A model generated the notes under the pieces. It did not search any database. It had not been told where the DNA came from and saw only the letters and a program-made list of their open reading frames with translations. A stretch of 64,000 nucleotides of DNA from assembly GCA_016235245.1 (NCBI GenBank), contig JACRLO010000021.1, positions 1-64,000 on the forward strand, in the 5' to 3' direction. The stretch is from Nitrospirota bacterium. Lineage in GTDB: Bacteria; Nitrospirota; Thermodesulfovibrionia; Thermodesulfovibrionales; UBA6898. The translations under genes and the position numbers were made by a program. Shown one piece after another: positions 7,687 through 17,988 of this stretch; positions within the stretch are counted from its first letter, which is position 1; each line of letters begins with the position of its first letter.

Positions 7687-10596
7687 ATGAAACCTGTGCG
7701 TATTACGGTCTCCTTTGCGATAGCTGCCATACTCTGCCTGCCGGTCTATATTCTTTTTGTTTTTTCACCTGCTGTTACACGACTTATTGAAAAGAACGCA
7801 CGGGAGGAGGCTCTCAGCGTTGCTACCCACCTTACCGGCATGTTGCTGCGCGATAATGTCGTGCCGGGCCGCGATTTGCTCCCGGCCGATTTCTCCGCTG
7901 AAGTTGAAACAGTGCGAAAAGATTTCCGGATCATTATGGTCAAGGTCTATTCATCTGCGGGTGAGGTGATCTATTCATCTGATCCTTCCTTTCTCGGACA
8001 GGTTAACCGTGAGGACTATTTCAGAAATACGGTAGCCAACGGCAAGGTCTATAGCAGCATTGTAAGACAGAAAACAAAGACGCTTGAAGGCCAGACTGCT
8101 GATATTGATGTGGCAGAGACCTATGTGCCTCTTATGAATGCAGGAGTCTTTAGCGGTGCATTCGAAATATATTATGACGTCTCAGACAGGATCAATAATC
8201 TTAACGGAGTCATGTCGCATGCCTATGCTATCCTCTTTGCCGTAGTGACCCTGCTGCTTGCAGTAGCAGGGTCTGCCCTTAACAGGGCGGTCAAGAGCAT
8301 GAAGGAGCGGGATATGGCGAGGAAGGAGTGGGAAAATACCTTCGATGCGGTTACAGACCCCATTATGATACTCGATCGGGAGTTCCGTATGCTTCGGGTC
8401 AACAGGGCGATGGGACAACTGCTGGACGTTGCGCCGGAGAAGGCCGTGGGAATGACCTGTTACCGTCATATCCATTGCACAGAGGAGCCGCTTGCCGACT
8501 GTCCTCACCGTAAGCTGCTGCAGGACCGCAAGGTCCACACGGAAGAGGTCTATGAAGCCCGCACGGACACTCATCATGCGGTCACCGTCTTTCCCATTTT
8601 CGATGAGAACGGTGATCTTGCTGCCTCAGTGCATTATGCGAAAGACATTACCATGAGCAAGAAAGCGGAACAGGAACTGCTCAATGCTGAGGCCAAATAC
8701 CGGATTGTTGCGGATAATGCGTACGCCTGGGAGTTCTGGATGGCCCCGGATGGCAGGTACATTTATACATCTCCCTCCTGCATGAGAATAACCGGATACC
8801 AGCCGGATGAATTTACCTCTGATTCGGGACTGTTGCTGCGGATCATACACCCCGAAGACCAGGAGCGCGTTGCGGCACATCAGGCAACGGCCCAGAATCA
8901 GGCAACGGCGGACGAGATCCAGTTCCGCATTGTATGCCGTGACGGAACCATACGCTGGATGTCCCACGTCTGTCAGCCGATATACGATGAGCAGGGTAAG
9001 CACCTCGGGGTAAGAGGAAGCAATTACGATATTTCGGGGCGTAAAGAAACAGAGGCCGCACTACGGGAGAGCGAGAAGCTGTTGCGCACTATCGTTGAGT
9101 CAGAACCTGAGTGTGTGACTCTTCTGTCAAGGGAAGGGGCGATTATAATGATGAATCCTGCCGGACTTGCCATGCTGGATGCCGAATCCCTCGACGCTGT
9201 CAGGGGACATAACATCTCCGCGCTGGTCAATCCTGAATACCGCGAACCATTCAGAGGATTACTAGGGGATGTCTTTCTTGGCAGAAGCGGCAAGCTGGAA
9301 TTTGAGGTTACCGGGTTCAAGGGGAGACAGTGCTGGTTCGATACCCATGCAGTGCCGCTTCGCAACGACAGAGATGAAATTATTGCACTGCTCGGCATAA
9401 CACGGGATATTACAGAGCGTAAGCGCAGTGAAGAGGCGACTGAGCGTCAGCTGAAGTTTGTTACGGCACTGACTGATATCGGGATGGCGATCAGCTCCAG
9501 TCTGGATATGAGAGTCACTCTCAATATACTGCTTGACCGTCTGACCTCACAATTGGGAGTCGACGCTGCAGATGTGATGCTGCTCGATCAGGACACCCTC
9601 TATCTCAGCTGCGCAGCCGCTCTGGGGTTCGAAACATCTGCCATCCGGAAGATCAGCCTCCGGATTGGCATGGGCCATGCCGGGCGGGCAGCAATGGAGC
9701 GGCGAACGCTTATCATTACCGATCTAGGCGACACCCTTACCCACTCACTCAGGGGGGAGGGGTTCATTTCCTACATTGCGGTCCCTCTGATTTCGCAGGG
9801 CAAGATCAAGGGTGTGCTTGAAATTTTTCAGCGACAGCACTTTGAGCCTAGTGATGAATGGCTTGGCTATCTTGAACTTATCTCAGCCCATGCCTCTATT
9901 GCTATTGACAATGCGTCCATGTTCGACAGTCTTCAGCGCTCGAACATGGAACTGACGCTCTCTTATGATGCGACGCTGGAAGGGTGGGGCCGCACCCTTG
10001 AGTTCAGAGATGAGGACACTATGGGACATACGGCACGGGTTGCAGGCATGACCGTTCGTTTTGCACGGAAAATGGGCCTTGAAGAACGGGAGATCGTGCA
10101 TGTCAGGAGGGGTGCTCTTCTCCATGATATCGGCAAAATCGGCATTTCAGACAACATTCTGCTGAAGCCGGGTCGTTTGAGCGATGGTGAGCGCGAGATT
10201 ATGCAGCGTCATCCCGATTATGCATATCGTCTTCTGTCGCCGATTCCATTTCTTCGTCCTTCACTGGATATTCCTTACTGTCACCATGAGAAGTGGGACG
10301 GCACCGGATACCCAAGGGGCCTGAAAGGCGAGGAGATTCCTCTTTCTGCGCGCATCTTCTCCGTTGTGGATGTCTGGGACGCCCTTCTTTCTGCACGCTC
10401 CTATCGTGAGGCATGGCCGCTTGAGAAGGTTAAGGAGTATATTCGGTCCCGTTCCGGCTCAGAGTTCGACCCTGCCGTAGTGGACTGCTTCATGAAAATT
10501 CTGGATGAACAGGGACCTGATGAAATAACTAATCAGATAGATGAAGGCAATATATTGCATGCAATTAATTGCAATTATGATAATTATTGCATCTGA
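7687..10596 (+). CDS. Membrane PAS/GAF/HD-GYP sensor, likely cyclic-di-GMP phosphodiesterase
   Basis: A 969-residue signalling protein. One membrane helix lies near residues 7-27 and another near 178-200, bracketing an extracytoplasmic sensor of about 150 residues. Then come at least three PAS domains (about 215-575), a GAF domain (about 590-750) and an HD-GYP domain. The metal-binding HD is in LLHDIGKIG (near 811) and the GYP motif in HHEKWDGTGYP (near 865), both intact, so cyclic-di-GMP hydrolysis is expected. The first PAS carries several cysteines (TCYRHIHCTEEPLADC), a pattern seen in redox or metal-linked PAS domains. The last 20 codons are AT-rich and palindromic and may double as regulatory DNA for the next operon. 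Confidence 0.9.
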   Translation: MKPVRITVSFAIAAILCLPVYILFVFSPAVTRLIEKNAREEALSVATHLTGMLLRDNVVPGRDLLPADFSAEVETVRKDFRIIMVKVYSSAGEVIYSSDPSFLGQVNREDYFRNTVANGKVYSSIVRQKTKTLEGQTADIDVAETYVPLMNAGVFSGAFEIYYDVSDRINNLNGVMSHAYAILFAVVTLLLAVAGSALNRAVKSMKERDMARKEWENTFDAVTDPIMILDREFRMLRVNRAMGQLLDVAPEKAVGMTCYRHIHCTEEPLADCPHRKLLQDRKVHTEEVYEARTDTHHAVTVFPIFDENGDLAASVHYAKDITMSKKAEQELLNAEAKYRIVADNAYAWEFWMAPDGRYIYTSPSCMRITGYQPDEFTSDSGLLLRIIHPEDQERVAAHQATAQNQATADEIQFRIVCRDGTIRWMSHVCQPIYDEQGKHLGVRGSNYDISGRKETEAALRESEKLLRTIVESEPECVTLLSREGAIIMMNPAGLAMLDAESLDAVRGHNISALVNPEYREPFRGLLGDVFLGRSGKLEFEVTGFKGRQCWFDTHAVPLRNDRDEIIALLGITRDITERKRSEEATERQLKFVTALTDIGMAISSSLDMRVTLNILLDRLTSQLGVDAADVMLLDQDTLYLSCAAALGFETSAIRKISLRIGMGHAGRAAMERRTLIITDLGDTLTHSLRGEGFISYIAVPLISQGKIKGVLEIFQRQHFEPSDEWLGYLELISAHASIAIDNASMFDSLQRSNMELTLSYDATLEGWGRTLEFRDEDTMGHTARVAGMTVRFARKMGLEEREIVHVRRGALLHDIGKIGISDNILLKPGRLSDGEREIMQRHPDYAYRLLSPIPFLRPSLDIPYCHHEKWDGTGYPRGLKGEEIPLSARIFSVVDVWDALLSARSYREAWPLEKVKEYIRSRSGSEFDPAVVDCFMKILDEQGPDEITNQIDEGNILHAINCNYDNYCI
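10555..10591. promoter_or_regulatory. Cluster of TTGCA palindromes, possible enhancer site
   Basis: This AT-rich stretch holds the perfect palindromes TTGCATGCAA (10555-10564) and TGCAATTAATTGCA (10560-10573), then another TTGCA half-site at 10587-10591. It lies 100-136 bases before the sigma-54-type promoter at 10691, the usual distance for an activator-binding enhancer. It overlaps the last codons and stop of the HD-GYP gene. Function is inferred from position and symmetry only. Confidence 0.45.
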
Positions 10597-10690
10597 AGGT
10601 CAAGGAGATATGTTGATAGTAGTTTAAATTAGTCAAGTAATTTGAGTGGTTACTCATATAATTTAATCCTATTGTTTAAGTTTGCATATC

Positions 10691-10706
10691 TGGAACACGT
10701 CTTGCA
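10691..10706 (+). promoter_or_regulatory. Sigma-54-type (-24/-12) promoter of the propionate operon
   Basis: The sixteen bases TGGAACACGTCTTGCA fit the consensus TGGCACGNNNNTTGCW at all key positions (GG at -24, GC at -12) with exact spacing. Its -12 end is the first arm of a perfect inverted repeat TTGCAAA-GAGG-TTTGCAA (10702-10719), and a TGAGT-GGTT-ACTCA repeat lies upstream at 10643-10656. The leader to prpB would be about 170 bases. Propionate operons of enteric bacteria are also sigma-54 dependent. Confidence 0.7.
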
Positions 10707-10886
10707 AAGAGGTTTGCAATCAAAATCATTCAAAGCATATAATCAAATACGGTATGCTGAATCTGGCTGGCAGATAGGCCACGAAAATGCATGTACTGCC
10801 GGCATGCAGCTATCAGGTCTTCGTGTTTCAGACTCATCTGCCCGCAGCAGCGGGAACTCAGACAACGCAGGTTGAGGAGGCATCAC

Positions 10887-11777
10887 ATGGCATATCCGCT
10901 CTCACAGGGTGCCCGGTTTCGGGCAGCAGTAAAGGAAGAACGTCCGCTCCAGGTTGTTGGTGCGATCAACGCCTACGCAGCCCGTATGGCAGAGCGTTCC
11001 GGTTTTAAGGCGCTCTATCTTTCCGGCGGCGGCGTAGCTGCAAGTTCTCTTGGTGTTCCGGATCTCGGCATCAGCACCATGGACGATGTACTTACTGATC
11101 TCCGCCGCATAACTGATATCTCCGAGCTTCCTGTGCTGGTGGATATCGATACCGGCTGGGGCGGGGCATTCAATATCGCGCGGACTGTCCGCTCCATGAT
11201 TACGTTTGGCGCTGCTGCCGTGCATATCGAGGACCAGGTTCAGGCCAAGCGCTGCGGCCATCGGCCAGGCAAGGCAATCGTCAGCAGGGAAGAGATGGTG
11301 GACCGCATTAAAGCAGCAGTTGATGCAAAGACTGATCCTGATTTTGTGATCATGGCGAGAACTGATGCGCTTGCGGTCGAAGGCCTTCAATCAGCGATCG
11401 ACCGGGCCTGTGCCTGTGTGGAGGCCGGAGCGGATATGATATTCCCCGAGGCCATGACGGAACTGGCGATGTATAAGGAGTTCGCCGCGGCAGTGAAGGT
11501 CCCTGTCCTTGCGAATATCACCGAGTTCGGTTCAACAGAGCTTTACACGGTTGACGAACTCCGGCAGGCCGATGTTGCCCTGGTGCTCTATCCGCTTTCG
11601 GCATTCAGGGCGATGAGCAGGGCAGCACTTGCTGTGTATAACTCGATCCGCAAAGACGGAACGCAGAAGAGCACGCTGCCGATGATGCAGACACGTGCAG
11701 AACTATATGATTTTCTTGATTACCATGCTTTTGAGCAGAAGCTCGACACTATATTTTCCCGGGAGGAGACGAAATGA
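10887..11777 (+). CDS. prpB: 2-methylisocitrate lyase
   Basis: PrpB cleaves 2-methylisocitrate to pyruvate and succinate, the last step of the methylcitrate cycle. The product from ATG 10887 is 296 residues, standard for the family, and carries the signature KRCGH with the catalytic cysteine at residue 123, plus the metal-binding VDIDTGWGG and VHIEDQ segments. The frame is open further upstream, but GAGGAGG six bases before ATG 10887 and homology of [12 protein letters not shown] to family N-termini fix this start. It overlaps prpC by four bases. Confidence 0.96.
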   Translation: MAYPLSQGARFRAAVKEERPLQVVGAINAYAARMAERSGFKALYLSGGGVAASSLGVPDLGISTMDDVLTDLRRITDISELPVLVDIDTGWGGAFNIARTVRSMITFGAAAVHIEDQVQAKRCGHRPGKAIVSREEMVDRIKAAVDAKTDPDFVIMARTDALAVEGLQSAIDRACACVEAGADMIFPEAMTELAMYKEFAAAVKVPVLANITEFGSTELYTVDELRQADVALVLYPLSAFRAMSRAALAVYNSIRKDGTQKSTLPMMQTRAELYDFLDYHAFEQKLDTIFSREETK

Positions 11778-12934
11778 GCGCAGCGGAGGCAATTGAAACT
11801 GCAGCACCAAGGGTGAAGAAATCGGTCGCACTCTCAGGCGTATGCGCAGGCAATACCGCTGTCTGCACCGTAGGCCGGACCGGCAATGACCTGCATTACC
11901 GCGGGTATGACATCGTGGAGCTCGCGATGCATTCTACTTTCGAGGAAGTTTCTTTTCTCCTTGTGCATGGCGAATTGCCGACGGTGTCAGAACTAAAGGA
12001 CTACAAGAAGAAACTCAGGAGCATGCGCGGTCTGCCTGCAGAACTAAAGACAGTGCTGGAACATATTCCTGCTGCTGCACATCCGATGGATGTGCTCAGG
12101 ACAGGCTGTTCAGTGATCGGCACGGTCCTGCCCGAAAAAGAGGACCGCAATATTCAGGGTGCACGTGACATTATCGACCGGCTGGTTGCTTCTTTCGGGT
12201 CGATGCTTCTTTACTGGTGGCATTACAGTCAGAACGGCCGCCGCATCGAGGTAGAGACCGACGATGATACGGTCGCTGGTCATTTCCTGCATCTGCTGCA
12301 CGGCAGGAAGCCGTCACCGCTTCAGGAGAAGGCCCTTGACCAGTCGCTCATCCTGTATGCCGAGCATGAATATACTGCCTCCACCTTTGCAGCCCGTGTC
12401 ATCACCGGAACGCTATCGGACGTGCATTCTGCAATTACCGGGGCTATCGGCGCGCTTCGCGGGCCGAAGCACGGCGGTGCGAATGAGGCGGCCATAGAGA
12501 TCCAGCGGCGCTATCGCACCCCCGACGAAGCTGAAGACGATATCAGGGTGCGCGTTGCGAACAAGGAGATCATTATCGGTTTCGGTCATCCGGTCTATAC
12601 GGTCGGCGATCCGAGGAATCCGATCATTAAGGAGATTGCACGCAGACTCTGTAAGGACGGGGACAATATGAACCTGCATGCTGTTGCTGACCGTATTGAA
12701 ACGGTCATGAAAAGGGAAAAGAACATGTTCCCGAACCTCGACTGGTATTCAGCGGTCTCATACCATATGATGGGAGTCCCTATTCCGATGTTCACCCCGA
12801 TCTTCGTGATATCGAGGACAACGGGGTGGGGCGCTCATGTCATTGAGCAGCGTCTGGACAACAAGATCATCAGGCCGTCTGCCAACTACATCGGGATGGA
12901 GGACCGCACGTATCTGCCGATCGAAAAAAGATAA
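11774..12934 (+). CDS. prpC: 2-methylcitrate synthase
   Basis: A 386-residue citrate-synthase-family enzyme that condenses propionyl-CoA with oxaloacetate. Family landmarks are LHYRGYDI near the start, [15 protein letters not shown] with the substrate-binding His region, and [14 protein letters not shown] with the catalytic His. The shorter length and its place between prpB and prpD favour methylcitrate synthase over citrate synthase, though such enzymes often accept acetyl-CoA too. It overlaps prpB by four bases, and prpD follows after a 103-base gap with no clear terminator. Confidence 0.94.
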   Translation: MSAAEAIETAAPRVKKSVALSGVCAGNTAVCTVGRTGNDLHYRGYDIVELAMHSTFEEVSFLLVHGELPTVSELKDYKKKLRSMRGLPAELKTVLEHIPAAAHPMDVLRTGCSVIGTVLPEKEDRNIQGARDIIDRLVASFGSMLLYWWHYSQNGRRIEVETDDDTVAGHFLHLLHGRKPSPLQEKALDQSLILYAEHEYTASTFAARVITGTLSDVHSAITGAIGALRGPKHGGANEAAIEIQRRYRTPDEAEDDIRVRVANKEIIIGFGHPVYTVGDPRNPIIKEIARRLCKDGDNMNLHAVADRIETVMKREKNMFPNLDWYSAVSYHMMGVPIPMFTPIFVISRTTGWGAHVIEQRLDNKIIRPSANYIGMEDRTYLPIEKR

Positions 12935-13037
12935 GAATACTGCTAAGCAGGGCTGAGGCTGAATATGTCTGCGTACTTCTGCCTGCAGGGAACTGATTCG
13001 TATTAAATAAATCAAGGAAAGATAACGAGGTATAACG

Positions 13038-14489
13038 ATGAGCTCACAACTGTCAAATGTCCGCCCTGAGCCTGACAAGGTTCTGGTTGATATTGCGGAG
13101 TACGTATGCAGCTATGAAATTACGTCTGATGAGGCGTTTGAGACCGCGCGCTACTGCCTGATCGATACGCTCGGCTGCGGCCTGGAGGCATTAGGGTATC
13201 CCGCATGCACGAAACTGCTCGGCCCGATCGTTCCCGGCACTGTTGTGCCGGACGGAGCACGCGTCCCCGGCACACAGTTTCAGCTCGATCCTGTCCAGGC
13301 GGCATTCAATATTGGCGCTATGGTCCGCTGGCTCGACTTTAACGATACCTGGCTTGCTGCTGAATGGGGCCATCCTTCAGACAACCTCGGAGGAATACTT
13401 GCCGTAGCCGATTACCTGTCACGTAAGGCTGTCAGCCAGGGGAAGAAACCGCTTACGATGCGCGACGTTTTGTCTGCCATGATCAAGGCCCATGAGATCC
13501 AGGGCGTGATCGCCCTAGAAAATGCCTTTAACCGCGTTGGCCTTGACCATGTGGTACTGGTGAAGGTGGCATCTGCTGCAGTCTGCACCAGGCTTATGGG
13601 CGGCACTAGGGACGAGGTCATCGACGCCGTGTCGCAGGCGTTTGTGGATGGCCAGTCATTGAGAACATACCGACATGCTCCCAATACCGGTTCACGCAAG
13701 TCCTGGGCTGCAGGGGACGCAACCAGCAGGGCAGTACGTCTTGCCCTCTTTACGATGAAGGGCGAAATGGGCATTCCCGGGGTGCTGACCGCCAAGGGTT
13801 GGGGCTTCTATGACGCGCTTTTCAGGGGAAGTGCGTTCAGGTTTCAGCGTCCCTACGGCTCCTATGTTATGGAGCAGATACTCTTTAAGATATCCTTCCC
13901 TGCAGAATTCCATTCCCAGACCGCGGTGGAGTGTGCGATGGCACTGCATGCAACGCTGAAGGCATCGGGCAGGACTGTTGACGATATTGCCAAAATCACG
14001 ATCCGCACCCATGAGGCTGCGGTGCGCATCATTGATAAAAAAGGTCCGCTCAATAATCCTGCAGACCGCGATCATTGCATACAGTATATGGTTGCAGTGC
14101 CTTTGATTTTCGGCCGGCTTACCGCATCGGACTACGAGGAGAGCATTGCAGTAGATCCCCGCATTGATGCACTTCGCGACAAGATTATATGCGTAGAGGA
14201 CCCCCAGTTTACGAAGGACTATCACGATCCGGAGAAACGCTCTATCGCCAACGGTATTACGGTAGAACTGCGTAATGGCACCGTGCTCCCGGAGATGGTC
14301 ATCGAATATCCGATCGGCCACCGCCGCCGCCGTACAGAAGGGATGCCGGTTCTGGTCGATAAGTTCAGGACCAACCTTACCCGTCGTTTCCCGGCAAAAC
14401 AGCAGATGGCGATACTCGATGTATCTCTCGACCAGGCAAGGCTTGAGGAGATGCCGGTCAATGAATATGTCGATATGTTTGTCATATGA
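13038..14489 (+). CDS. prpD: 2-methylcitrate dehydratase
   Basis: PrpD dehydrates 2-methylcitrate to 2-methyl-cis-aconitate without an iron-sulfur cluster. The 483-residue protein matches the MmgE/PrpD family throughout: [15 protein letters not shown] near residue 35, [21 protein letters not shown] near 100, and the conserved [16 protein letters not shown] and [14 protein letters not shown] segments. Having PrpD rather than AcnD/PrpF, the cell needs an aconitase for the following hydration, and one is encoded immediately downstream. The ATG is preceded by AACGAGG. Confidence 0.95.
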   Translation: MSSQLSNVRPEPDKVLVDIAEYVCSYEITSDEAFETARYCLIDTLGCGLEALGYPACTKLLGPIVPGTVVPDGARVPGTQFQLDPVQAAFNIGAMVRWLDFNDTWLAAEWGHPSDNLGGILAVADYLSRKAVSQGKKPLTMRDVLSAMIKAHEIQGVIALENAFNRVGLDHVVLVKVASAAVCTRLMGGTRDEVIDAVSQAFVDGQSLRTYRHAPNTGSRKSWAAGDATSRAVRLALFTMKGEMGIPGVLTAKGWGFYDALFRGSAFRFQRPYGSYVMEQILFKISFPAEFHSQTAVECAMALHATLKASGRTVDDIAKITIRTHEAAVRIIDKKGPLNNPADRDHCIQYMVAVPLIFGRLTASDYEESIAVDPRIDALRDKIICVEDPQFTKDYHDPEKRSIANGITVELRNGTVLPEMVIEYPIGHRRRRTEGMPVLVDKFRTNLTRRFPAKQQMAILDVSLDQARLEEMPVNEYVDMFVI

Positions 14490-14525
14490 TGTCCCGCCGG
14501 TGTTTTGCTGAAGCCCTGAAGGCTG

Positions 14526-17231
14526 ATGCATAACCTTTTCGGTACGCTCAGGCAGTTCGATCCCGGCAATGGCAGGGTAGGGAGATACTTTTCCCTGCCC
14601 GCTCTTGCGGAAGCAGGCTTTAACAACGTTTGCCGTCTTCCTGTCTCGCTCCGTATCCTTCTTGAATCTCTGCTCAGAAACTACGACAATAAAAAAATAA
14701 CAGAAGCTCATGTCAGGCAGCTTGCCGGATGGAAGCCCGATTCAGTCCGAACAGAGGAGATCCCGTTTGCCGTTGCCCGGATCCTATTGCAGGACTTCAC
14801 CGGAGTGCCTCTTCTTTGTGATATGGCTGCAATGCGTGGTGTTGCCCTGCGGCAGGGAAAAGACCCTGGCATTATAGAGCCTCTTGTCCCTGTTGATCTT
14901 GTGGTGGACCATTCGGTACAGGTGGACTACTACGGCGGGACGTCTGCGCTACAGAAGAACATGGTGCTGGAGTTTGAGCGCAACAAAGAGCGCTATCAGT
15001 TTCTGAAATGGGGCATGAATGCCTTTAAGACCTTCAGGGTGGTCCCTCCCGGTATTGGCATTGTGCATCAGGTGAATCTCGAATATCTGGCGCGCGGACT
15101 TCATCAGAAGGACGGGCTGTATTATCCTGATACCCTTGTCGGCACTGACAGCCACACTACCATGATCAACAGCATAGGCGTCGTTGGCTGGGGTGTTGGC
15201 GGCATAGAGGCAGAGGCAGGTATGTTAGGCCAGCCGGTCTCTTTCCTTACGCCGGATGTTGCGGGTGTTCATCTCAGAGGCAGACTGCAGGAAGGCGTGA
15301 CCGCAACGGATCTCGCACTGAGCATAACGGAGCTGCTGCGCCGGGAAAAGGTGGTAGGCAAATTCGTTGAGTTTTTCGGTGAGGGAGCCTCAGCCCTTGC
15401 ACTCCCTGACCGGGCGACTGTGGCCAACATGGCTCCTGAATACGGTGCGACAATCGGCTTTTTCCCGATAGATGGCGTGACGGTCGATTTCTTCAGGTGC
15501 AGCGGCCGCACGGACGAGGAAGTATCTGCGATCGAATCATATTTCAGGGCGCAGGAACTGTTCGGGATGCCGAAGCCCGGGGAGATTGATTACTCAAGGG
15601 TGATCGACGTCGATCTTTCCGCGATTAGACCTTCTGTGGCAGGGCCGCGGCGGCCTCAGGACCGCATCGATCTTTCGGCCCTCGGAACCCGGTTTACGGA
15701 ACTTTTCAGCCGGCCGGTCGAGGAAAACGGTTTTGCAAAAAAAAGCGCTGACCTGTCCCGGCGTTTCAGAACTGAGGACGGCAGCGAAATAGGCTCCGGT
15801 GATGTTATTATCGCAGCGATCACGTCCTGCACAAACACCTCTAATCCGGCAGTACTGCTTGCTGCAGGCCTGCTTGCAAAGAAAGCGGTCGAAAAGGGTC
15901 TCGTCATCGGCAAGCATGTAAAGACCTCTCTTGCACCAGGGTCCCGGATCGTTACCGACTATCTCAGGAGGGCAGGACTTCTGTCGTATCTCGAAGCATT
16001 GGGTTTCGCTGTTGCAGCATACGGCTGCACCACCTGCATTGGCAATGCAGGCCCTCTGGATGAGAGCGTTGAGGAGGCCATTGTAGCCAACGACCTTGTC
16101 TGTGCCGCAGTGCTGTCAGGCAACCGGAATTTCGAGGCCCGCATCCATGCCAACCTGCGTGCCAATTTTCTGATGAGTCCGCCGCTTGTCGTGGCCTTTG
16201 CCATTGCCGGTACGGTAATCAAGGACCTGGTTAACGAGCCTCTCGGTATTGGGAGCGACGGATCTGCCGTCTATCTGAGGGACCTCTGGCCCGGCAATGA
16301 AGAAGTTGCTGCAGTGATGAAGTATGCCACAGACCCCGATGCATTTCGACGCCTGTATGCTGACTTTACGAAGGACCATGATTTATGGAACAATGTATCG
16401 TCTGTTACTGACGAGGTCTATGACTGGCCGTCATCGACGTACATTGCAGAGCCGCCGTTCTTTGAGGATTTTACGATGCATACCGGCCGTATACCGGACA
16501 TCAGGGCTGCACGGGCATTGGGCATCTTCGGAGATTCTGTCACGACCGATCATATCAGTCCTGCAGGCGCGATTCGGGCCGATTCTCCTGCGGGCAGATA
16601 CCTTATCGAAAGGGGCGTTGAGAAGGCTGACTTTCAGAGCTACGGCACCCGGAGGGGCAACCACGAGGTGATGCTGCGCGGGACGTTTGCCAATGTGAGG
16701 ATAAAGAACCTGATGCTGCCGCTCAGGGAAGACGGCAGTCCACAGGAAGGGGGCTATACGCTGTATCAGCCCTCAGGAGAACTGATGTCTATCTATGACG
16801 CCGCAATGAAATATGCTGCTCAGGGCACTCCGGCCATTGTGTTTGGAGGCGAGGAATATGGAACAGGTTCCTCGAGAGACTGGGCCGCCAAGGGTACTCA
16901 ACTCCTTGGCATTAAGGCAGTTATTGCGAAGAGCTTTGAACGCATTCACCGCTCGAACCTCGTAGGCATGGGTATACTGCCGCTTCAGTTCGAAGGTGAT
17001 TTTTCCGTCAAGTCCCTCGGCATCAGGGGCGATGAGGAGTTCGATATTGCAGGGCTGGAAGCTATCAGGCCGCAGCAGAAGATTTCGCTTGTTGTGCGTC
17101 GCAAAGACGGCAGCAGGCAGGAAGCAAGTCTGCTCTGCCGAATAGATACGCCCATAGAGGCAGATTACTTCAGGCACGGCGGGATACTTCCCTGCGTGCT
17201 GAGGGAGATTTTATCAGATCATACTGTATGA
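14526..17231 (+). CDS. acnA: Aconitate hydratase, AcnA type
   Basis: A 901-residue aconitase. Three cluster-ligand cysteines are visible: one in [14 protein letters not shown] and two in [11 protein letters not shown]. The substrate segments [11 protein letters not shown] and [16 protein letters not shown] are intact, and a C-terminal swivel domain completes the AcnA layout. In this operon it should hydrate 2-methyl-cis-aconitate to 2-methylisocitrate, and may also serve the TCA cycle. The gene starts 36 bases after prpD; no strong ribosome site is seen. Confidence 0.95.
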   Translation: MHNLFGTLRQFDPGNGRVGRYFSLPALAEAGFNNVCRLPVSLRILLESLLRNYDNKKITEAHVRQLAGWKPDSVRTEEIPFAVARILLQDFTGVPLLCDMAAMRGVALRQGKDPGIIEPLVPVDLVVDHSVQVDYYGGTSALQKNMVLEFERNKERYQFLKWGMNAFKTFRVVPPGIGIVHQVNLEYLARGLHQKDGLYYPDTLVGTDSHTTMINSIGVVGWGVGGIEAEAGMLGQPVSFLTPDVAGVHLRGRLQEGVTATDLALSITELLRREKVVGKFVEFFGEGASALALPDRATVANMAPEYGATIGFFPIDGVTVDFFRCSGRTDEEVSAIESYFRAQELFGMPKPGEIDYSRVIDVDLSAIRPSVAGPRRPQDRIDLSALGTRFTELFSRPVEENGFAKKSADLSRRFRTEDGSEIGSGDVIIAAITSCTNTSNPAVLLAAGLLAKKAVEKGLVIGKHVKTSLAPGSRIVTDYLRRAGLLSYLEALGFAVAAYGCTTCIGNAGPLDESVEEAIVANDLVCAAVLSGNRNFEARIHANLRANFLMSPPLVVAFAIAGTVIKDLVNEPLGIGSDGSAVYLRDLWPGNEEVAAVMKYATDPDAFRRLYADFTKDHDLWNNVSSVTDEVYDWPSSTYIAEPPFFEDFTMHTGRIPDIRAARALGIFGDSVTTDHISPAGAIRADSPAGRYLIERGVEKADFQSYGTRRGNHEVMLRGTFANVRIKNLMLPLREDGSPQEGGYTLYQPSGELMSIYDAAMKYAAQGTPAIVFGGEEYGTGSSRDWAAKGTQLLGIKAVIAKSFERIHRSNLVGMGILPLQFEGDFSVKSLGIRGDEEFDIAGLEAIRPQQKISLVVRRKDGSRQEASLLCRIDTPIEADYFRHGGILPCVLREILSDHTV

Positions 17232-17305
17232 TCCGTTAAGGTCCTGATAAGCAGGTCTTTGCGGTAAAGACCCTTCATAGAGTATAGGAAGAGAGTGGGA
17301 AGAAG

Positions 17306-17980
17306 ATGAGGTTTCTGAGCAACCCGACTGGCAGAAAGATTGTGATGTCCCTTACCGGACTGATGATGATATTTTTTGCCGTAATCCATCTGCTGGGTAA
17401 TATTTCGTTTTATAAGGGCCCTCAGGGCATCAACGCCTATGCAAACGTCCTGCAGGGTCTCGGCCCGCTGCTCTGGACCTCCCGGTTCGCCATGCTGACG
17501 GCCATCTTCCTGCATGGATTTTTCGGCATCCGTCTTACGCTTGAAAACAGAAGGGCAAAGTCACCGAAATACGCTGTCAATAATAACCTCAGCACGACCT
17601 TTGCAGGCAGAAGCATGATATGGACCGGGCTGCTCATAGCTTTTTATCTCGGTTATCACCTTCTTCATTTCACGCTGCAGATAATCTTCCCCGAGACTTC
17701 AGCCGCCCGGAACCCCGATGCCCTGGGCAGGCCGGATGTTTACCTGATGATGATACAGAGTTTTCATAAGCCGGCGATTGTCTTTATCTATTTTTCCGGC
17801 CTGGCTGCTCTGTCACTGCATCTCAGCCATGGCATACAGAGCATGGTTCAGACAGTGGGACTGAACAGTGAAAAGACCGTACCTTTGATGATGAAGGTTG
17901 CCGCAGTTGTTGCTGCAATCGTCTTTCTCGCCTACATATCCATCCCTGCGGGCATCATCGCCAATGCGGTGGGGAAATAG
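17306..17980 (+). CDS. sdhC: Succinate dehydrogenase/fumarate reductase cytochrome b subunit
   Basis: The membrane anchor of complex II, 224 residues with five predicted helices in a single polypeptide, as in type B enzymes that hold two haems and use menaquinone. Histidines suited to haem ligation occur in VIHLLGN, FLHGFFG, YHLLHF and LSLHLSHG. There is no separate sdhD, consistent with the fused one-subunit form. GGAAGAAG precedes the ATG, and sdhA follows after eight bases. With methylcitrate genes upstream the enzyme probably oxidises succinate, but the type B form can also run as fumarate reductase. Confidence 0.92.
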   Translation: MRFLSNPTGRKIVMSLTGLMMIFFAVIHLLGNISFYKGPQGINAYANVLQGLGPLLWTSRFAMLTAIFLHGFFGIRLTLENRRAKSPKYAVNNNLSTTFAGRSMIWTGLLIAFYLGYHLLHFTLQIIFPETSAARNPDALGRPDVYLMMIQSFHKPAIVFIYFSGLAALSLHLSHGIQSMVQTVGLNSEKTVPLMMKVAAVVAAIVFLAYISIPAGIIANAVGK

Positions 17981-17988
17981 GAGTAACG

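Noticed and set aside
10642-10875. Short frame (77 codons) upstream of prpB
   Set aside because: It spans the sigma-54 promoter, lacks a ribosome site and resembles nothing; better explained as leader and control DNA.
13692-14711. Minus-strand frame of 339 codons opposite prpD and the start of acnA
   Set aside because: It crosses two well-supported plus-strand genes and shows low-complexity, Cys/His/Arg-rich antisense composition.
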